Positions 59,556 through 64,000 of a stretch of DNA of 64,000 bases are shown here, piece after piece. The position numbers and the translations under genes were made by a program. The stretch spans positions 1,708,501 to 1,772,500 of the forward strand of contig VICG01000007.1 of the NCBI GenBank assembly GCA_008692225.1. The letters run 5' to 3'. Position 1 is the stretch's first letter, and every line of letters begins with the position of its first letter. The notes beneath the pieces were generated by a model. It was not told the origin of the DNA and ran no database searches. It saw nothing but the letters and a program-made list of their open reading frames with translations. This DNA is from Monilinia fructicola (lineage: Eukaryota > Ascomycota > Leotiomycetes > Helotiales > Sclerotiniaceae).

Positions 59556-61091
59556 AGATTATTGGTGGTGTAAATATCGAGGGATCTATTGGAAAATGGA
59601 GTTTGGGGTACATAGCATGGATCAGAGCATGGGGTACATCCAAGTGCCGGGTTTCCCCGTTATTTCATTGTGACCTTTGCAATAACATCCTACCAGCACT
59701 TTTTCTGACTGGTCTCTTCTTCTCAGGTACGTTGTGATGATTTTGGGCACGGAGCGTTTTGATGTGAGCTCAGTGTGTGTCTACAGTTTTCAGTCAGTAT
59801 GGCAAAGTGTGCTATATCGAAATGCACATCAAATTTGAATATTTAGAACTTATCTCCAAGACTGTGGATATCAATTGATCATTGTATACACTTCGATTCT
59901 AGAATAAAGTCATGAAGTTTCGTGCAATTAGGGGATTGTATCACGATAGCATGAGTGGAGAAACAGAAACGTACTACAAATAATGGGTTCTTGAAGATGA
60001 AACGATAGTGGTCATGTTCTCACATCCGGAACCTTTTATTCACATACTGTTGTGCTTTCAGACAATTTCCTTCTCAGCTCACCTCATAACTCAAGTTGAT
60101 GCGTAGCTGCTAGCGGCCTCCTTCATGTTTAGACGGCGCTTGAGAGAAGTCATCCAGTCTCAGACATTGCTCATAACGGAGTAGATGAGCTATTCTGATA
60201 TCAACATTCAAGTTTCAATTCTTGATTAAAATAATAATAAAACTGCTTCTAAGTCCCAATTCACTCTCATTATAGAAGTCGCTTTCAGATCAACACAGAT
60301 CTGGGCAAGCACCTATTCGTCTAGAATAAGAATTCTGCTATACCCAGTCTTCCATCTGTTTCTTCATCTCCAAACATCCTCCGCTTCAAGATCGTGCATT
60401 TATTATCCAGCGCACCAAAAGCTTTCATATCCATCATCAATTGGAAACATCAAGCGGGTAGATGGGGAACCATCCTGTACCAGAATCTCTCTTTGTCAAA
60501 GACCAGAAATCACTGGAATCAGAAACTTCTGATTCGAATTCTTGGATTTCAAACGGGGTAACAAGGCGTCAGTGGAACAGGGCTACCTCTCTAAACAATA
60601 AGTCAAACAAGGATCAAGAGTTTGATTCAACACAGCATATCTCGAACGTATAGCAGAGGTATAAATCACTAGATCAAAGTTTTTTAATTGCTTTAGTCAT
60701 ATAAGTAAAAGTGCTATGATTTGACATGCGATTTGTAAGCTCAAACGTGGCAATGAATGTAGGGATAAATAATGTTCTGTTCGTATTCTTTATATTATCG
60801 CTTAACATGATACATACAGTAATTCTATACTGGAATAGACATGATTATGATATATGTCCTCAAGGCATTCAAGATAACAGTATAGCTATCTACTCTTTCA
60901 AAAATCTCCAAGCTTTTTGTTGCTAGTGGTATGATTGTGATCGATTGCTTGCGGGGGGATGGTTAGGTTGTTGTCAAGGTTGAGGATGACGAAAAGGGAA
61001 AATAAATGATTTGATGATAGGTGTTAGTTATGTGCACATAGAATTCTTTGTTACCAACTGCTCATTCAACAGGATGAAGTTTGTGCTATGT

Positions 61092-61310
61092 TCACTGTAA
61101 TAAGCCTTCCAGTGCAATGAAAATATTCATTCCACCATTGAAAGACTCAATTTTTACTTTAAAATCTGCAGAATCAAAAGTGTAGAAATATCTTCTGACT
61201 TGGGTTCTCGCTTCTGGAAATGTTTGTCCTATTATCATGCTTTCACCTACTCTTAACTCTAAACTTGCGATTGTGGCTCCCAACTCAAATTTCCAGATTT
61301 CGCCTCCACT
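61092..61310 (-). pseudogene. Unidentified coding-like fragment
   Basis: The minus strand reads GGEIWKFELGATIASLELRV and continues GESMIIGQTFPEARTQVRRYFYTF through to a stop, with a balanced amino acid composition unlike random AT-rich sequence. No start or partner exons could be found and I do not recognise the family. It could be the last exon of an undetected or decayed gene. Confidence 0.3.
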
Positions 61311-61694
61311 AGGACTTTACTGGCATCAACGTCCGCCCAAATGGCCAATGTCAGCTCCGAATAATGTTGCAACTTTATCCGTACTCATAACTCTTTTCAG
61401 CTGAGTAGAGGAGTGCGTGATACCTTCGAGTAATCTCTTACGTCCAATTATATCCCCACCGGCCATATAGAAACATCAGAGGATAGACATTGGAACCAAC
61501 AAGATTCGTCAAGTCATTTAAAAAATGATTGATTATCTGGATCTCCAGGTTGATACCCCCAGTTGTATTTCGCAACATTGATCAAGGTTTACCATCTCTA
61601 TCTGCTTAGTCTGTTGAAACCTTCCTCTACACAGACTTTGGTGCCTGTCAGTGTACCAGTGATGTGGTGCTAACATACGTTGCTGGCATACTTG

Positions 61695-62190
61695 ATCTCA
61701 AAGAGTATTATTGTATATCCTTGAAGTTTGTGAGAAAGAACCATCCCCGTATTTATCTTGAATGTGAATAATGATTTGACGTTCCAAATGATGAATGAGA
61801 TCCTTCTTTAGGAAGCAAAAGGCTGTTTGTATATTCTAAGGGTATATCAGAAAGAACAATCCAAGTGGTTGATCTTGAACACCATAAATTACCAAGTGGC
61901 ATTTTAGATGATAAATGAAGCCATATTGAGTGTAGTTTCATTGATATCCCGCTTCAAACAATAAAGGACTTCTTTGTAGATCTGGAAATACACATGATAC
62001 ACCAGGAACATCATGCTAATAGCATGCATTCATGAGTGGTATTTTTGATTTGTAAAGTGCTAGCCAAATTATAGAGTATATTCTCAAGGTATATTAGGGA
62101 GAGACTATCTCACTATGGGATGGATGTAGATTAGATGATGTAATGACATTCGTGTCATTCTTGTCATTCTAGATGATGAATGAGTATAAA
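61695..62190. repeat. Degenerate direct repeats
   Basis: Three divergent copies share the order GTATAT..CAAGG-type, AGAAAGAACnATCC, TATCTTGAA, and GATGATnAATGA-type segments, with starts near 61700, 61825 and 62070. Identity is low, so the boundaries are approximate. Confidence 0.4.
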
Positions 62191-62665
62191 ATGAAGTTAT
62201 ATACCTAGAGTCTATATCAAACCAAGGGTTCTTCAATGTTGTTTGTGTAGGTTATGTCAACTAGCTTTTAGTCCTATAATAGCTTTCTGGATTGATGATT
62301 ACTAATAACTACCTAATAACTCTAATGTGTGTGGTTCCTTAACTCCGTCGGAGAAAACAAATACTAACCACACTATAAAATCACACTATATCCAATACCG
62401 TTAGAGTCTTACCCGGATCAGGCGCCCAGGCGGAAACAAATTATTTCTCACCCCGCAGAATCAGTTACTTCTAATCGGCGTCTTGAGCTTCTTTTCAAAC
62501 TGCAAGTCCTTTCACTTGCGCCCACTTTAAAAGTCTCCTCAAGCAACGAAAGACTCCCCAGATGCTACATGACCAGCTTGAGGTCATTGTTGAATCTTGG
62601 GGACGTCAGTCGTGAATTCAAGAACAAGTGAGAAATCTTGTTGCGACTGAATAAATACTGCGACC

Positions 62666-64000
62666 ATGTCACCAGCAAACGGCGCGTCAAAAGTCATGCA
62701 GAATCGCCCAAGGCCTGCAGTTGCGATGCCGAAAGGCATTGTTCCTGCTCTACCCCTTTCTTACGGTAAGATTCAACAAAAGAAGCTATCTTTTCGAGAA
62801 AAGCCCAAGGAAACTATTCCTCCATCAACAGCTCCAGCAATTCAAGCGCCCATCAATGACGTCTCGACTACAAATGCACCTCTTGCGCATGCCGACAGAC
62901 TAACCATCGAAGACAAACCTTTCGAAGTGATCAAAGAGCCATCCAAGCCTGCTCCCGCCATAACTGCCGATATTTCATCTATTGCGGGATCGCTGGATGG
63001 ACTTAGTTCTACTGAGGGCGGAGTTACCATTGGTTCTACTGGATGCGAAGTTGAAGAAAAATTGGTTAATGTGGTTGATGTCAAAGGTGAGATACTAGGA
63101 AATTCACTTTCAGCCTTGTCATGTTCACAAGCCAGAAAAAAGTTGATAATGGATCCCGCTAATTTTGTTCTTCTTGCAGCAGATGATTCACAAGAGGAGC
63201 AGCACTCAGCTCCATCCGAAACTCAATCCACCACATCTCGATCAACTTATCAAATGCCTCCACCATTTGTCCCTGCAAGCAATCAGTCCGCGATGGCCTC
63301 TGAGTCTACCCAATTCCCACAGCAGGTTGCATTCAATGGTCAGCATCCAATGCATCACGCGCATCCTAGCAGTTCAACAAACCCGATATTTGGCGGATAT
63401 CCTGATTCAAACAATTCTTCTCCAGCTCCACCTTCGACCGCTAGCAATATTCCTCCTTATGCTTACGCGCAACAAGGTGGTATGCGTCATGGTCCTCACC
63501 TCTCGAATGGTGGCCATCAACACCACATGCCAAATGGTTTTTCGCCCATGACTCCAGCATTCCCGCCAGGATATTATCACCACCACGATACCTTTCAGGT
63601 CCCTCCAACCGATGAATACCTTCGCAGACAAGTGCCACCATTTAATCCCTCCGAATGTTATTCGCCAACTGGTGCCCCTCCAATCGCAGAGAGTCCTCGA
63701 TTCAATGGGTTTGATCCGGCTTCTGCGCATAACGTCCATGCATCTCGGTCATCGGCGCAAATTGATCAAGAGAACGGTCTAGGTCCACATTATGGTCATC
63801 ACCCATCTCCAATTCCACCAATGGGGCCACCACCTTACCGTGGAGTTATCGGTTACCCACGCAAAGAAGAAATTCCTTGGGCTGCAGGCAATCGTCGCGA
63901 TCTTTGGTTTCACCTTCGTGAGCAATTTGCACAACCAGAATTCTCGGACTGTGTTCTTGAGCTACGTTACACTGACGACCGTGCCCCTCCTCTTCAGATT
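62666..64000 (+). CDS. BTB/POZ-like fungal protein, 5' part (cut by window edge)
   Basis: Exon 1 (62666-63086) and exon 2 (from 63180) stay in one open frame to the window end, giving 413 visible residues. The N-terminal part is Pro/Ser-rich (RPRPAVAMPKGIVPALPLSYG, then a long His/Gln/Pro-rich region). A conserved turn follows (PWAAGNRRDLWFHLREQF) leading into EFSDCVLELRYTDDRAPPLQI, which looks like the first strand of a BTB/POZ domain (F-x-D-x-x-x-x-x motif). BTB domains mediate protein-protein contacts; in fungi such long proteins with disordered N-termini are mostly uncharacterised. The domain and C-terminus lie beyond the window, so the identification is provisional. Confidence 0.75.
   Translation, partial: MSPANGASKVMQNRPRPAVAMPKGIVPALPLSYGKIQQKKLSFREKPKETIPPSTAPAIQAPINDVSTTNAPLAHADRLTIEDKPFEVIKEPSKPAPAITADISSIAGSLDGLSSTEGGVTIGSTGCEVEEKLVNVVDVKGEILGNSLSALSCSQARKKLIMDPANFVLLAADDSQEEQHSAPSETQSTTSRSTYQMPPPFVPASNQSAMASESTQFPQQVAFNGQHPMHHAHPSSSTNPIFGGYPDSNNSSPAPPSTASNIPPYAYAQQGGMRHGPHLSNGGHQHHMPNGFSPMTPAFPPGYYHHHDTFQVPPTDEYLRRQVPPFNPSECYSPTGAPPIAESPRFNGFDPASAHNVHASRSSAQIDQENGLGPHYGHHPSPIPPMGPPPYRGVIGYPRKEEIPWAAGNRRDLWFHLREQFAQPEFSDCVLELRYTDDRAPPLQI

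Larger units (their letters stand above)
59556..62665. other. Intergenic; one coding-like fragment and degenerate repeats
   Basis: No complete gene is supported across 3.1 kb. A coding-like fragment (61092-61310) and degenerate repeats (61695-62190) are listed separately. The rest is AT-rich with scattered stops, and the last 300 bp are likely the promoter and leader of the BTB-like gene. Confidence 0.45.

Overview
The window comes from a filamentous ascomycete (Pezizomycotina). The evidence is short GT..AG introns of about 45-170 bp with CTAAC/CTAAT-type branch sites, a fungal Zn2Cys6 regulator, conserved eukaryotic housekeeping genes (BET2, MSH3, PRP16, PWP1, mitochondrial phosphate carrier), and AT-rich DNA transposons that look altered by repeat-induced point mutation (RIP). 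The protein flavour suggests Leotiomycetes/Helotiales (Botrytis/Sclerotinia-like), but that is a weak inference made without any search.

Layout. 1-3.7 kb: two degenerate genes (an MFS transporter and a GNAT acetyltransferase). 3.8-3.9 kb: a foldback inverted repeat. 4-12 kb: an aromatic/sorbic-acid decarboxylation cluster made of a flavin-reductase-like gene, a UbiD/Fdc1 decarboxylase, a Zn2Cys6 regulator and a UbiX/Pad1 flavin prenyltransferase. 12.5-14.6 kb: a RIP-like Tc1/mariner-type element with perfect TA duplications and a nested solo LTR, ending just upstream of BET2. 14.7-37.6 kb: a gene-dense block with BET2, a C2H2 protein, MSH3, an MFS anion transporter divergent from an FMO-DUF6314 fusion, a secreted CVNH lectin, PRP16 and PWP1. 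37.6-56.7 kb: a gene-poor, microsatellite-rich block with a small conserved gene of unknown function, a BAH-PHD protein, a DUF3602 protein and the phosphate carrier. 57.4-58.6 kb: a second, shorter copy of the same transposon family. 59-64 kb: a CBS-domain protein and the 5' part of a BTB-like gene cut by the window edge.

How genes work together. UbiX makes prenylated FMN from reduced FMN, and UbiD uses it to decarboxylate phenylacrylic or sorbic acids. The regulator between them matches the padA-sdrA-fdcA/cdcA arrangement known from Aspergillus. The flavin-reductase-like gene shares the UbiD promoter region and could supply reduced flavin.

A cross-cutting observation is that at least nine otherwise conserved genes carry one-base indels, nearly all at mononucleotide runs. 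They include MSH3, PWP1, the regulator, the CVNH, BAH-PHD, DUF3602 and phosphate-carrier genes and the gene at 42.9 kb, and PRP16 carries a self-compensating pair. This looks more like homopolymer sequence error than gene death, and the gene models below should be read with that in mind.
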